Assembly: GCA_964424115.1 (NCBI GenBank) | Contig: CAYRHN010000008.1 | Span: 62,001-126,000, forward strand | Length of the DNA: 64,000 nucleotides | Source of the DNA: CAYRHN01 sp964424115 | GTDB lineage: Bacteria; Chloroflexota; Anaerolineae; Anaerolineales; Anaerolineaceae | Reading direction: 5' to 3' | Shown here: piece by piece, positions 53,512 through 62,272 of the stretch | Numbering within the stretch: the first letter of the stretch is position 1 | Layout of the letters: the number at the start of each line of letters is the position of its first letter | Position numbers and translations under genes: made by a program | The notes under the pieces: generated by a model | Told to the model about the DNA's origin: nothing | The model's database searches: none | What the model saw: the letters and a program-made list of their open reading frames with translations, nothing else

Positions 53512-54966
53512 CTAATGGTAGAAAACCAATGTCTTGACACTTAATGGCACCACGCGCCCATCCATCAGCGGGGAACCGATATCGATGAAATCGCCTTCTT
53601 CCAGGCCAACCTGGTCGATCACCAGCAGCGGACGGCTTCTTTCGCCAAGCATCGGTCGCAGGGTTTGTCCCAGCGATTGGGCATAGTCGCGTTGGATGAT
53701 GACGATCAACGGCACTCCGGCCGCCATGCCCCCAGAAAATTGCGCCAAACCATCCGCCAACCGTACCAACCCGGCGTAATCCAGGTTTCGGTTCACATCC
53801 AGCGCCAGCGCATAGGTATCGCTGCTCAAATGCAGATCCCAGCGCGTGCCGGCCCGCTGGATTGACGCAGCCATTTCCTGCGGCGAAGGGATACCCTGCC
53901 CGCCATCCCATTCCGGGTGGATGACCGGCACATTGCGCAAGGGCAGGATGCCCTGCTCCGCCCAAATGGTTGAGCCGGACAGCGTGACCAGTTGCGAGGC
54001 AGCCCCCAGCACCGTCGCGCGCATGGTTTCGGGAGGTTTAACCACGGGATAATCCTTCAATCCCGGGTAGATGCGCAGCCGTTCCGCCAGTAAAGGTCCG
54101 ACATCGTTGTACTGGAGCATGATCTCCAGCGAGCCCGCCAATTGCTGGTCGTAATAACAGCGCCCGATCCCGCCTGAGTACATCAATGTCCGTCCGCGCC
54201 CAGAAAGCCCTGCCGGAGGGGTCAGGTATAACTTCTGTGCCAGCGGTGAGGACGTTCCTTCGATCAATTCCTGGGTCAACCCTGCCATACAATCGCACAC
54301 CTTTTCCAGATCAGCCAGGCCGGGCCTGTCGCCGCGCCCCAGCCGTAGCCCCACCTGTTCCAGGATCAGTTCTCCCGGCCGGGTAATGTGCTTCACTTTG
54401 CCCTGCGGGTCGAACTCGATCACCCGCCCGCCGTAGTTCATCGCCGCGGCTGCCGCCAGAGCGCCCTGCTTAAATATTGCGCTGTTGGCGCTGCCGCCGC
54501 CGATATCCACGTTCGTCACTGTGGTGAAGTGCTGGCGCGAGTATTCCGCTGCGCCGGATCCTCGCCCGGCGATCAGGCTCTCCACGTTTGGACCTGCCAC
54601 CGTAACCACAAAATCTCCCGCCAATCCGGCTGCGGCTTTCAAGATCTCATCCGCGTTCTTCTTCTTGGCGGTCTCCCCGGTGATGATCACGGCTCCGGTC
54701 TCCACCTGGGATGGCAGCACTCCGGCAGCCTGGTATTGTCCGCGGATGAATTCCACCACCCGCGCCACGTCGATGGTCTCGGCATCCAGCAGCGGAGTAA
54801 AGACGATCTCGCTCTGGTAAACCACTTTGCGGTCGGTGATATTGATACGCGGGATCTGTCCGGAGCGCGCCACATCCACCAACGTCAGGGTGCTGAACAC
54901 CAGCTGGGAAGTGGTGGTGCCGAGGTCAATGCCAACGCTGAGCAGTTGCCGGGATGTGTCGTTCAT
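53512..54966 (-). CDS. eutA: Ethanolamine ammonia-lyase reactivating factor EutA (484 aa)
   Basis: ATP-dependent factor that swaps damaged cobalamin out of ammonia-lyase. Actin/Hsp70-like fold: 'SVGIDLGTTTSQLVFS' near the N-terminus and 'TNVDIGGGSANSAIFKQG' (about 150-167), with 'GAVIITGETAKKKNADEI' between. The start is the ATG at 54966, which shares one base with the amidase stop (TGATG); the longer frame to 55026 runs inside the amidase gene. The coupling ties EutA to that amidase. The length matches EutA (about 467-480 residues). Confidence 0.93.
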   Translation of the reverse strand: MNDTSRQLLSVGIDLGTTTSQLVFSTLTLVDVARSGQIPRINITDRKVVYQSEIVFTPLLDAETIDVARVVEFIRGQYQAAGVLPSQVETGAVIITGETAKKKNADEILKAAAGLAGDFVVTVAGPNVESLIAGRGSGAAEYSRQHFTTVTNVDIGGGSANSAIFKQGALAAAAAMNYGGRVIEFDPQGKVKHITRPGELILEQVGLRLGRGDRPGLADLEKVCDCMAGLTQELIEGTSSPLAQKLYLTPPAGLSGRGRTLMYSGGIGRCYYDQQLAGSLEIMLQYNDVGPLLAERLRIYPGLKDYPVVKPPETMRATVLGAASQLVTLSGSTIWAEQGILPLRNVPVIHPEWDGGQGIPSPQEMAASIQRAGTRWDLHLSSDTYALALDVNRNLDYAGLVRLADGLAQFSGGMAAGVPLIVIIQRDYAQSLGQTLRPMLGERSRPLLVIDQVGLEEGDFIDIGSPLMDGRVVPLSVKTLVFYH

Positions 54967-57332
54967 CAAGCAGGTTTCAACTCCAACCGGGCTTCCAGGT
55001 TGGCTTGCACCTGTTCCCGGGTCCAAAGCATGGGGAAATATGTTCCGTTGATATAATGATCAATTATATCATCGTAGTGCAGACTGCCCAACTGCCCGGA
55101 CTGGCCCAGCGGCACCACCATCTGGGAGCGGGTCCAATCACCCAGGTCCATGATGAACCGGCAAGAAGGTGCCCAGAGTTTGTTGTCATACGGATCGCTG
55201 GGGGTTAACGCTGCTTGCAATGGGGTATCGGTGTCTCCGCCGACCGGGTACGGCCCGCGGTTGAAGATGCGGTCGAGCGGTTTTTGCATGCCCATCGCGT
55301 GCGGGAAGCTCAGGCGGTGGATATTGCCCCACTGCCAATCTTCGATACGCGGCCCCAATTTTCTCGTCAGCCAGGCAGCGGCCTTGCTCAGACTGTCCAG
55401 CAGCAATTTTTCACGCCCTCCGACTTCTGCCAACCACCACGAATGGGGATCATCAAGAATACGCATCAGGCTGACCGTGTCATAACCAAAATACTCGTGG
55501 TCGGTCAGCAAAACCGGGTTGAAGGCCTCGCCCATCAGGGTATCGGTCAGTTTTGCGCCAAGTTTCGGCTCCATCAGGCTGCGTACCAAAGTATAGCGGA
55601 ACACTTCATAAATCGCGCCGCCCACCGAGTCAGTGCTCAATTTTCCATCCCAGGCGCGCAGGGTCTCCAGCATTTGGCTTGCCTGTGTATCGGGGGCGCG
55701 CAACCCCTCCAGGCGTTGGATCAACTCCCGCGAGGGCAGGTTGGTGACATCCATCTGCATCCGGTTGAAATCTTCCGGGCTTAATTGCGCCTTGCTCTCG
55801 ATCATCTCTTTCAACCGCCGGGCGCGGTAACCGTTCATCCACACCCGCCCCAGGAAATGCGGATAATCCTCGCCGATGATACGCTGGTTGGTGGTCAACA
55901 CGTAGCCGGATTCAGGGTTGAGCGCGTGCGGCATCTCCTCAAAAGGGATCTCTCCGATCCATTCATATTCTCCCGTCCAACCCGGCGAGGGCAGGCTGCC
56001 GTCGCCCCGGGCACGGACGGGCGTGGCGCCGGTCACCCAGTAACCGGTATTGCCGTCCACATCCGCGAATCCGATGTTCAACTGGGTCGCGTTCAAACAG
56101 CGCACAGCGTCGGTAAAATCGTCCCAGCCTTTTGCCTTCATCAGCTTAATGAAGGCACGTAGCCCCTGGCTGGGGCGCAGCGCCATGGATTGCACCGCCA
56201 CGCATTGCTCGGGGTATCCGACTGCCTCCGAGATCACCGGGCCGTGAGCAGTGAAACGCACCTTTTCGATCACCGGCTCGGTTTTACCCTTCACTGCGAT
56301 CGGCTCTTCCACCACCTGGGCTGTACGCCATTCGCCGCGGAACTCATAGCGGGTGGAATCCTGTGCATCGAATTTCTCAACATACAAATCTTCACAATCG
56401 GTGAAAGCCAGGGTAATTCCCCAGGCTAGACGCTCGTTGTGCCCCACCACCACACCCGGCGTACCCGGCATGGTCACCCCGCTGACGTGCATCTCTCCAC
56501 TACACAGGTGCGCCGCGTACCAGATGGTCGGCAGGCTGGCCACCAGGTGCATGTCGTTGCACAGGAAAGGTTTACCGGTCGCCGATCTCCGCCCGGAAAT
56601 GGCCCAGCAGTTGCTGCCTTTGCTACGGTCAAGATACAACCCCTTTGCCCCGCGCAGGCTGCCGTTCGCCTCCAGGCGGTTGAACTCAATCCCCTTCGCC
56701 AGGATGGAGGGATTATCCTTGGGATATTCGATCTCCCATTCGGCAGCGTGTTCGCTGCCCACCGCCGCCTGAAGCTTTGCCCGCACAATCTCGCTGTACC
56801 AGGCATGCGACATTTGCCAATACATCAAACGCGCCAGCGCCATCGTATCCAGTTCTGTCCACGGCTGGGGCTTAAAACCCAGCAGGGTAAATTCCACCGG
56901 CAGCCTCAATCCTTTTTGCGCCAGGAAGGCGTTCACCCCACGCGTGTAGGCTGCGATGGCGCTGTGCAGATCGTCCTCCAGTCCATCCAGGTCGGCCCTT
57001 GCCAAGCGGGCAAAACCAAAGGTGCGTGAAGCCCGGTCGGTATCCAATGCAACCGCACCGATCACCTCGCTCAATTTTCCTTGCGCAGTGCGGCGGAACA
57101 ATTCCATCTGCCAAAGGCGGTCCTGCGCGGTGACAAAACCCTGAGCAAAGAACAAATCCGCCTGAGATTGGGCATAAATATGGGGAATTCCCCAACGGTC
57201 GCGCAACACCTCAACGGCCGCGCCTAAACCCTGCAAGGTAAGCGAACCTTTGACCTGCGGCAAACTGCGTTTGCTCAAACCGGTCAATACTGCGCGCAGA
57301 GGCGGAGTGATCAAGTCAAATAAGATGGGCAT
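54966..57332 (-). CDS. Penicillin-acylase-family amidase (Ntn hydrolase, 788 aa)
   Basis: The ATG at 57332 lies five bases after AGGAGG; the frame to 57353 is not needed. N-terminal nucleophile hydrolase of the penicillin/acyl-homoserine-lactone acylase family: 'VLRDRWGIPHIYAQSQADLF' opens the alpha part, and the autoprocessing site is Gly239-Ser240 in 'SKGSNCWAISG', giving the nucleophilic Ser240, followed by 'GKPFLCNDMHL'. Such enzymes cleave fatty or aryl amides. No signal peptide is visible, unlike most family members, which are periplasmic. As first gene of the eut operon and coupled to eutA, it may hydrolyse N-acylethanolamines to feed ethanolamine; this is inference. Confidence 0.88.
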   Translation of the reverse strand: MPILFDLITPPLRAVLTGLSKRSLPQVKGSLTLQGLGAAVEVLRDRWGIPHIYAQSQADLFFAQGFVTAQDRLWQMELFRRTAQGKLSEVIGAVALDTDRASRTFGFARLARADLDGLEDDLHSAIAAYTRGVNAFLAQKGLRLPVEFTLLGFKPQPWTELDTMALARLMYWQMSHAWYSEIVRAKLQAAVGSEHAAEWEIEYPKDNPSILAKGIEFNRLEANGSLRGAKGLYLDRSKGSNCWAISGRRSATGKPFLCNDMHLVASLPTIWYAAHLCSGEMHVSGVTMPGTPGVVVGHNERLAWGITLAFTDCEDLYVEKFDAQDSTRYEFRGEWRTAQVVEEPIAVKGKTEPVIEKVRFTAHGPVISEAVGYPEQCVAVQSMALRPSQGLRAFIKLMKAKGWDDFTDAVRCLNATQLNIGFADVDGNTGYWVTGATPVRARGDGSLPSPGWTGEYEWIGEIPFEEMPHALNPESGYVLTTNQRIIGEDYPHFLGRVWMNGYRARRLKEMIESKAQLSPEDFNRMQMDVTNLPSRELIQRLEGLRAPDTQASQMLETLRAWDGKLSTDSVGGAIYEVFRYTLVRSLMEPKLGAKLTDTLMGEAFNPVLLTDHEYFGYDTVSLMRILDDPHSWWLAEVGGREKLLLDSLSKAAAWLTRKLGPRIEDWQWGNIHRLSFPHAMGMQKPLDRIFNRGPYPVGGDTDTPLQAALTPSDPYDNKLWAPSCRFIMDLGDWTRSQMVVPLGQSGQLGSLHYDDIIDHYINGTYFPMLWTREQVQANLEARLELKPA

Positions 57333-57371
57333 GGTTTCCTCCTGAGGGAGCATGGTGTTTGGGATGGATTA

Positions 57372-57377
57372 ATTATA
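57372..57377 (-). promoter_or_regulatory. -10 box of a probable eut operon promoter
   Basis: A perfect TATAAT on the minus strand, 40 bp before the amidase ATG; the -35 position has no consensus hexamer, so an activator may be needed. No eutR- or eutVW-type leader structure was recognised. Confidence 0.4.
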
Positions 57378-57483
57378 CGCCCTTTGTTTATATTCGCCTC
57401 CATACCGAAACGCAGAGGGATTGCATGGCAGGTCAGTCGTTCATTTTCAAGAATTGGTTGTTGTAGTCAATAATTATTCGTGA

Positions 57484-57513
57484 TAAGATATTTAATATCT
57501 TATTAGGTAAGAT
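57484..57513 (+). promoter_or_regulatory. Palindromic operator upstream of the SDR gene
   Basis: TAAGATATT-T-AATATCTTA (57484-57502) is a perfect 9-bp inverted repeat, and TAAGAT recurs at 57508-57513, forming a second inverted pair with ATCTTA (57497-57502). It lies 25-54 bp before the SDR start and overlaps a possible -10 (TAAGAT at 57484, with TTGTAG 17 bases upstream). A dimeric repressor is expected; which one is unknown. Confidence 0.6.
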
Positions 57514-57537
57514 TATTGCATTAACCAGGAGGAGTGT

Positions 57538-58350
57538 ATGAAGGTCGAGGGCAAGACGATTGTCGTGACGGGCGGCGGCAACGGAATGGGCCGCGAAGGA
57601 ACGCTTCTGCTGCTTGAAAAGGGCGCGCGAGTGGCTGCGGTGGATATCAGCGAGGCGGGATTGAAAGAGACCGAGGCGCTGGCTGGAAATCACCAGGGCA
57701 GGCTTTCCACCCATGCGGTCAACATCACCGACCGGGATGCGGTCTTTGCACTTCCCGAAGCAGTCATTCAAGCCCACGGCGCGGTGGATGGGATCGTCAA
57801 TAATGCCGGCATCATTCAAAAATTTGTCAAGATTCAAGACCTGGAATTAAAGGATATCGAACGGGTCTTCAACGTCAATTATTGGGGCATAGTCTACGCG
57901 ACCAAGGCCTTCCTGCCCCACCTGCTCAAACGACCCGAAGCCCATATTGTCAACATTTCTAGCATGGGCGGCTTCCTGCCTGTCCCCGGACAAACCGCCT
58001 ACGGCGCTTCCAAAGCTGCGGTCAAGCTGTTCACTGAGGGATTGCGTTCAGAATTACTCTCCACGCATGTACACGTGACGGTGGTCTTCCCCGGCGCGAT
58101 CGCCACCAATATCTCGGTCAATTCCGGGGTCACAACAGCCGCCGAAGCCAGTGCCGCGGCCAAGGAATCAAAATTCAAGATGACCTCCCCCAGGAGAGCA
58201 GTGGAGATCGTGGTGGCCGGCATGGAAAAGAACCAGTACCGCATCCTGGTTGGTTCGGACGCCAAGATGATGGACCGCCTCTCCCGCCTGATGCCAGAAC
58301 GGGCCGCCAACATTATCTACAACCAGATGCGTTCCTTGCTGGAGAGTTGA
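57538..58350 (+). CDS. Short-chain dehydrogenase/reductase (270 aa)
   Basis: Classical NAD(P)-dependent SDR: cofactor loop TGGGNGMG (11-18), Asp36 after the second strand (favouring NAD), 'NNAG' (88-91), Ser141/Ser142 and the catalytic pair Tyr155-Lys159 (YGASK). It oxidises or reduces an alcohol/ketone; the substrate is unknown. The tail (about 180-270) has a family-typical helix cap. Start after AGGAGGAG. It is transcribed alone, away from the eut operon and towards the etf operon, with its own palindromic operator. A hairpin follows its stop. Confidence 0.92.
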   Translation: MKVEGKTIVVTGGGNGMGREGTLLLLEKGARVAAVDISEAGLKETEALAGNHQGRLSTHAVNITDRDAVFALPEAVIQAHGAVDGIVNNAGIIQKFVKIQDLELKDIERVFNVNYWGIVYATKAFLPHLLKRPEAHIVNISSMGGFLPVPGQTAYGASKAAVKLFTEGLRSELLSTHVHVTVVFPGAIATNISVNSGVTTAAEASAAAKESKFKMTSPRRAVEIVVAGMEKNQYRILVGSDAKMMDRLSRLMPERAANIIYNQMRSLLES

Positions 58351-58399
58351 TCCGACACAAAAAAATTCGGGACGCTTCCCGGTCCGGCGTATTGAAACC

Positions 58400-58441
58400 A
58401 GGGGAGTATTCTTTGCCTGCTTGACACGGAATACTTCCCCT
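58400..58441 (+). terminator. Bulged hairpin between the convergent SDR and etfA-like genes
   Basis: AGGGGAGTATTC / GAATACTTCCCCT with one bulged base and a 17-base loop. No long T-tract on either side, so termination strength is uncertain; the position suits a bidirectional terminator. Confidence 0.5.
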
Positions 58442-58478
58442 GTGATTCTCCAAATCATGTGAGTTTGGGATAAAGAAG

Positions 58479-59720
58479 TTAAACTTTCCTTTCCCTTGTC
58501 CCCAACTGACGCTGAATACCCTGGTTTTTCTCTTTCTTGATCAATTGGTCGAGGATGGGCAGGATCTCAAGCCCATCTCCCACCACCCCCAGGTCGGCCG
58601 TCTTGAAAATTGGCGCGTCGGGGTCCTTGTTGATTGCAATGATCGTCTTGGAAGAGCTCATTCCTACAATATGCTGGATGGCGCCGCTGATTCCCACGGC
58701 AATATACAGATCAGGCCCCACCGTTGTACCGGATTGTCCCACCTGTAATGTGTGCGGGATCCACCCCTGCTCTACAATAGCGCGCGTCCCTGCCAAAACG
58801 CCGCCCAATTCTACCGCCACCCCGCGCAGCAGTTCCAGGTTGGCAGCCTTTTGACACCCGCGTCCGCCGGCCACGATCACCCGCGCCTCTTCAATACTTT
58901 CCTCGTTTCCATTTTCCGTCACGTACATTTCCACCACACGGGTGCGGATCACCGTCCGGTTGAGCGCGACCGGCACATCTTCCACCACCGCAGCCCGCTC
59001 CAGATCAGGGGCCAGCGCATTAAAGACGTTCGGGCGCACCGTAGCTGTCTGCGGACGGCTATAAGGCGTGATGATGGATGCCATGATATTTCCGCCAAAT
59101 GCCGGGCGGGTTTGCACCAACTGTCCCTCCGCATCGATCTCCAGCCCCGTACAATCGGCGGTCAGCCCCAGCTTGAGCCGCGCCGCCACCCGCGGGGCAA
59201 CATCCCGCCCGTGCGGGGTGGCACCGTAGAGCATCACGGCCGGCTTTCTGGCGGCGATCACCGCGCACAATACATGGGTGAATCCATCCGTGGAATATTC
59301 GCCCAACAGCGCATGCTGGCATCTTAAGACCCTGTCCGCGCCATAGTTTCCCAGGCTCTCCAGGCGGTCAAGGCGCTCATCCCCCAATACCACCGCCACC
59401 AGTTCCTGGCCCAGCTGGTCGGCCAGCTCGCGTCCTTTGCCCAGCAGTTCGTAGGCTACTTTGCGGGGAACCAGGTATCCTTTTTGCTCCTCACACTCGA
59501 TCCAGATATATACGCCCCGGTATGCGGCCAATTCCTCGCGCGAAGCCCGCTTCCTCTCGATCTGGATCGCCCCCTGGCGGCAAACGTTGGCGCACGCGCC
59601 GCACAGCGTGCACATTTCATTGACCAGCACGCGCCCGTCAGAATAGATCATCGCGCCAAAGGGACAATTATTGATACATAATTTACAACCGGTACAATCC
59701 TCGTAGTGGATGGTGAGCAT
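58479..59720 (-). CDS. Ferredoxin-fused electron transfer flavoprotein alpha subunit (EtfA/LctC-like, 413 aa)
   Basis: The ATG at 59720 lies four bases after AGGAGA. The N-terminal 2[4Fe-4S] ferredoxin domain has Cys9, 12, 15, 19 and Cys37, 40, 43, 47 (CTGCKLC..C and CTLCGAC..C). Residues about 70-390 are EtfA with the FAD-binding end ('SGTTVGPDLYIAVGISGAIQHI', 'INKDPDAPIFKTADLGVVGD', read in parts). A ferredoxin-fused EtfA next to EtfB and a GlcD-type dehydrogenase is the layout of LctBCD, the confurcating lactate dehydrogenase of Acetobacterium. The last gene of this operon. Bifurcating activity is inferred from the layout. Confidence 0.9.
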   Translation of the reverse strand: MLTIHYEDCTGCKLCINNCPFGAMIYSDGRVLVNEMCTLCGACANVCRQGAIQIERKRASREELAAYRGVYIWIECEEQKGYLVPRKVAYELLGKGRELADQLGQELVAVVLGDERLDRLESLGNYGADRVLRCQHALLGEYSTDGFTHVLCAVIAARKPAVMLYGATPHGRDVAPRVAARLKLGLTADCTGLEIDAEGQLVQTRPAFGGNIMASIITPYSRPQTATVRPNVFNALAPDLERAAVVEDVPVALNRTVIRTRVVEMYVTENGNEESIEEARVIVAGGRGCQKAANLELLRGVAVELGGVLAGTRAIVEQGWIPHTLQVGQSGTTVGPDLYIAVGISGAIQHIVGMSSSKTIIAINKDPDAPIFKTADLGVVGDGLEILPILDQLIKKEKNQGIQRQLGTRERKV

Positions 59721-59753
59721 GATCTCTCCTGACAAGTTCTCTCGAAGGGCTAA

Positions 59754-60554
59754 CTAAACAATAAATTTTCTTTCCTTCAAAAAAGAAAGGATCTCCAGCG
59801 CAGCGGCCTCGGCATCCGCGTTCTTCAACATCCGCCCACCCTGTTTTTCCTGCGGGGGGAAGACCTTCACCACCTGCGTGAAGGATCCCTTCAGGCCCAA
59901 TTGCTCCTCGGGGATATCCAGGTCATTGGCGTTTACAACAAGAAAAGGCTTCTTGCGCGAGGCGATCAAATCCTTCAACGAGGGTACCCGCCGGACAACC
60001 TCGCCTTTACTGAAGGTCACCAAAGCCGGCAACAATGCCTCGATCACCTCATAACCGCGTTCTACCTCGCGCCTGACGCGGATACGCCGCCTTCCCGGCA
60101 CAAGCGTTGCGTCCACGCCGTAAGTAATCTGCGGAAGGGCCAGGATTTCGGCAATTTCAGGTCCCACCTGGGCGGTGTCCCCATCGATGGCCTGTTTACC
60201 CGTCAGGATCAGGTTAAAATCCGGCACTGCTGCTCGAATCGCATTGGCCAGGGTAATGGCCGTGGCCCAGGTATCCGCTCCAGCAAATTTACGGTCGGTC
60301 ACCAGGATAGCCCGATCAGCGCCCAACTCCAGGCAGCGCAGCAGGGCATCGCGCGCCTGCGGCGGGCCCATGCTGATCGCGATCACTTCGACATCTTCGT
60401 TGGCCGCAGCTAGGCGAACGGCATGATCAAGAGCATACTCACAAAACGGGTTAAGGATGGAGCGCACTCCTTCGCGGATCAATGTACCGGTAACTGGATC
60501 AACTTGAACATTGGTCACTTCTGGAACTTGCTTGACACACACTACGATTTTCAT
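59754..60554 (-). CDS. Electron transfer flavoprotein beta subunit (EtfB/LctB-like, 266 aa)
   Basis: The ATG at 60554 follows AAGGATGTGG; an upstream frame start at 60611 is within the dehydrogenase stop region and not needed. EtfB fold: 'MKIVVCVKQVPEVTNVQVDP' at the N-terminus, 'NPFCEYALDHAVRLA', 'GKQAIDGDTAQVGPEIAEIL' (the loop that holds AMP or, in bifurcating forms, a second FAD) and 'ARKKPFLVVNANDLDI' (seen as SRKKPFLVVNAND). It lies between the dehydrogenase gene (16 bp) and the ferredoxin-EtfA gene (33 bp). Confidence 0.94.
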   Translation of the reverse strand: MKIVVCVKQVPEVTNVQVDPVTGTLIREGVRSILNPFCEYALDHAVRLAAANEDVEVIAISMGPPQARDALLRCLELGADRAILVTDRKFAGADTWATAITLANAIRAAVPDFNLILTGKQAIDGDTAQVGPEIAEILALPQITYGVDATLVPGRRRIRVRREVERGYEVIEALLPALVTFSKGEVVRRVPSLKDLIASRKKPFLVVNANDLDIPEEQLGLKGSFTQVVKVFPPQEKQGGRMLKNADAEAAALEILSFLKERKFIV

Positions 60555-60570
60555 TGCCACATCCTTGTTC

Positions 60571-62199
60571 CTAGAAAATATCGCCTGGATTGAACAGGCC
60601 GCGCGGATCAAGAGCAGCCTTAACGCGTCGCATCTGATCGATCTCGGATTCGTTGAACATCAAGCGGAAGAACTTGGACTTGATTTTGCCAACGCCGTGT
60701 TCGGCGGAGACTGCACCGCCAAACTCTACCGCTTTTTTGGCAAAGTGTGTGTATAGTTCAAGCCCTTTCTTCAAATCATCCATATCTCGGGGCAGGATAT
60801 TAATATGAATGTGGTTATTGCCAATATGTCCAAATCCAAGCCATTCCAGTCCGGAACCCTCACAACCATCCCGGTAGAGATGCCACATTTCCATTAAGTG
60901 CTCATCCGGCACTGCCAGGTCCGTGCCCAATTTGTGGAGTCCGGGGAACTTTTTTTTGCGTTCCGCCAGGATCTCGTTGACCGTTTCAGGGATCAGGTGG
61001 CGGAAGACTTTGAAGCGGTCCAGATCGCGCGGTTCGTACCCAACCCAGGAATTATCCATGCAAGACCCACAGGCAGAAAGGATCTCCTCCAAGGTGCTGA
61101 AATCCAACTCGGCAGCGCGTGGGTTAAAGCTCATCTCAAAGAAGATCGCCGAACAGGCTGTTTCAGGCAAAGGCGGCATTCCGACCGTAGAAGGCTCGCG
61201 CTTCTGCCGTTCGCGCAGCAGATTGAGTGCGTTCGCCGAATAAAATTCAAGAAAATCCAACTGAAGCCGCCCATCGGCGCGCAGCGCCATGGTCAATTCC
61301 ACAGCCTTTTCATCGTCTTCCAGGAATTGCACGATCGAGAGCTTGTCTTCGCGTTTCAACAAAGCCACATCCACCCGGGTAACGATCCCAAAGATGCCCT
61401 CCGAGCCAATAAAGAGATCAATCAAATCCATCTGCGGAGCGGTGAAGATTCCCGCTGTAGATTTGGTCTTCGGCAGCTCATAATCTGGGATATTGAAAGC
61501 GCTGGCGGCACCTCTAGAATCATAGACCACAAAACGTCCAGCTGGCGAAGCAAAATATTTTCCCCGTGGAATATCCAGGTATTCGCCGTTGGCTAGCAAG
61601 ACGCGCAGCCCGCGCACCCAGGCGCGGGTGGGACCGTAACGGTAGGTGCGCGCTCCAGAAGCATTTGTGACCACCGAGCCGCCCAACGAAGCGCTCATCT
61701 CGGTTGGATCAGGCGGGTAGAAATAAGAGTCTGGATCTTTCTTAAAGAGCTCCAGCTCCGATTGCACCTCTGGAGCAGGATGGTTCTCCAGAGAGGGGAA
61801 TCTCTTCAAGCGCAGCATTCCTTCCAACGCCTTGAGACTGACGCTGGTTTGCGCCCGCACGCGCCATTCCTCCGTTAAGGGATCGTATCGGATCGCTTCT
61901 ACGTTGTTCAGATATTCCAGCGAAACCAGCGCGCCTTCCTGCGGCACACACCCCCCCACCAGGCCGGTGCGCGCCCCGGCAATGGTGAGAGGGACCCCCC
62001 GGGCGGCCATCTCGCGGATGACCGCTGCAAGCTCTGCTTCGCTCCTGGGAAAGAACAAATAATCGAAAGGGGAGGAGCTAATCTTGGATTCATCGGTCAG
62101 GTAGGCGGAATATTCTGCCTGGATACGTTCATAGCCTGAGATGCATTTGACATTCTCGATATCGACCGGCGCAATGGGGTGAGAATATATTTCATGCAT
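60571..62199 (-). CDS. FAD-linked 2-hydroxyacid dehydrogenase, GlcD/LctD type (542 aa)
   Basis: The ATG at 62199 follows GGAGTGG by seven bases. PCMH-type FAD-binding domain in the N-terminal part ('EAELAAVIREMAARGVPLTIAGARTG', read in parts; 'GGSVVTNASGARTYRYG') and the C-terminal cap with 'FGHIGNNHIHINILPRD' and 'GAVSAEHGVGKIK', the signature of D-lactate/glycolate/D-2-hydroxyglutarate dehydrogenases. With the EtfB and ferredoxin-EtfA genes it forms an LctD-like module that would oxidise a 2-hydroxyacid and pass electrons to flavoprotein. About 80 residues longer than typical LctD. The exact hydroxyacid is unknown; the sugar genes upstream may supply it. Confidence 0.88.
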   Translation of the reverse strand: MHEIYSHPIAPVDIENVKCISGYERIQAEYSAYLTDESKISSSPFDYLFFPRSEAELAAVIREMAARGVPLTIAGARTGLVGGCVPQEGALVSLEYLNNVEAIRYDPLTEEWRVRAQTSVSLKALEGMLRLKRFPSLENHPAPEVQSELELFKKDPDSYFYPPDPTEMSASLGGSVVTNASGARTYRYGPTRAWVRGLRVLLANGEYLDIPRGKYFASPAGRFVVYDSRGAASAFNIPDYELPKTKSTAGIFTAPQMDLIDLFIGSEGIFGIVTRVDVALLKREDKLSIVQFLEDDEKAVELTMALRADGRLQLDFLEFYSANALNLLRERQKREPSTVGMPPLPETACSAIFFEMSFNPRAAELDFSTLEEILSACGSCMDNSWVGYEPRDLDRFKVFRHLIPETVNEILAERKKKFPGLHKLGTDLAVPDEHLMEMWHLYRDGCEGSGLEWLGFGHIGNNHIHINILPRDMDDLKKGLELYTHFAKKAVEFGGAVSAEHGVGKIKSKFFRLMFNESEIDQMRRVKAALDPRGLFNPGDIF

Positions 62200-62272
62200 G
62201 GGGTTACCACTCCAATCAATAAATGGGCAGATCAAAGGTTGATCTCCCTAAATATACCCTAAAAAATCATTT

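Noticed and set aside
57333..57537. Cobalamin riboswitch before the adenosylcobalamin-dependent eut genes
   Set aside because: The gap is only about 200 bp and I find no B12-box-like element on the minus strand.
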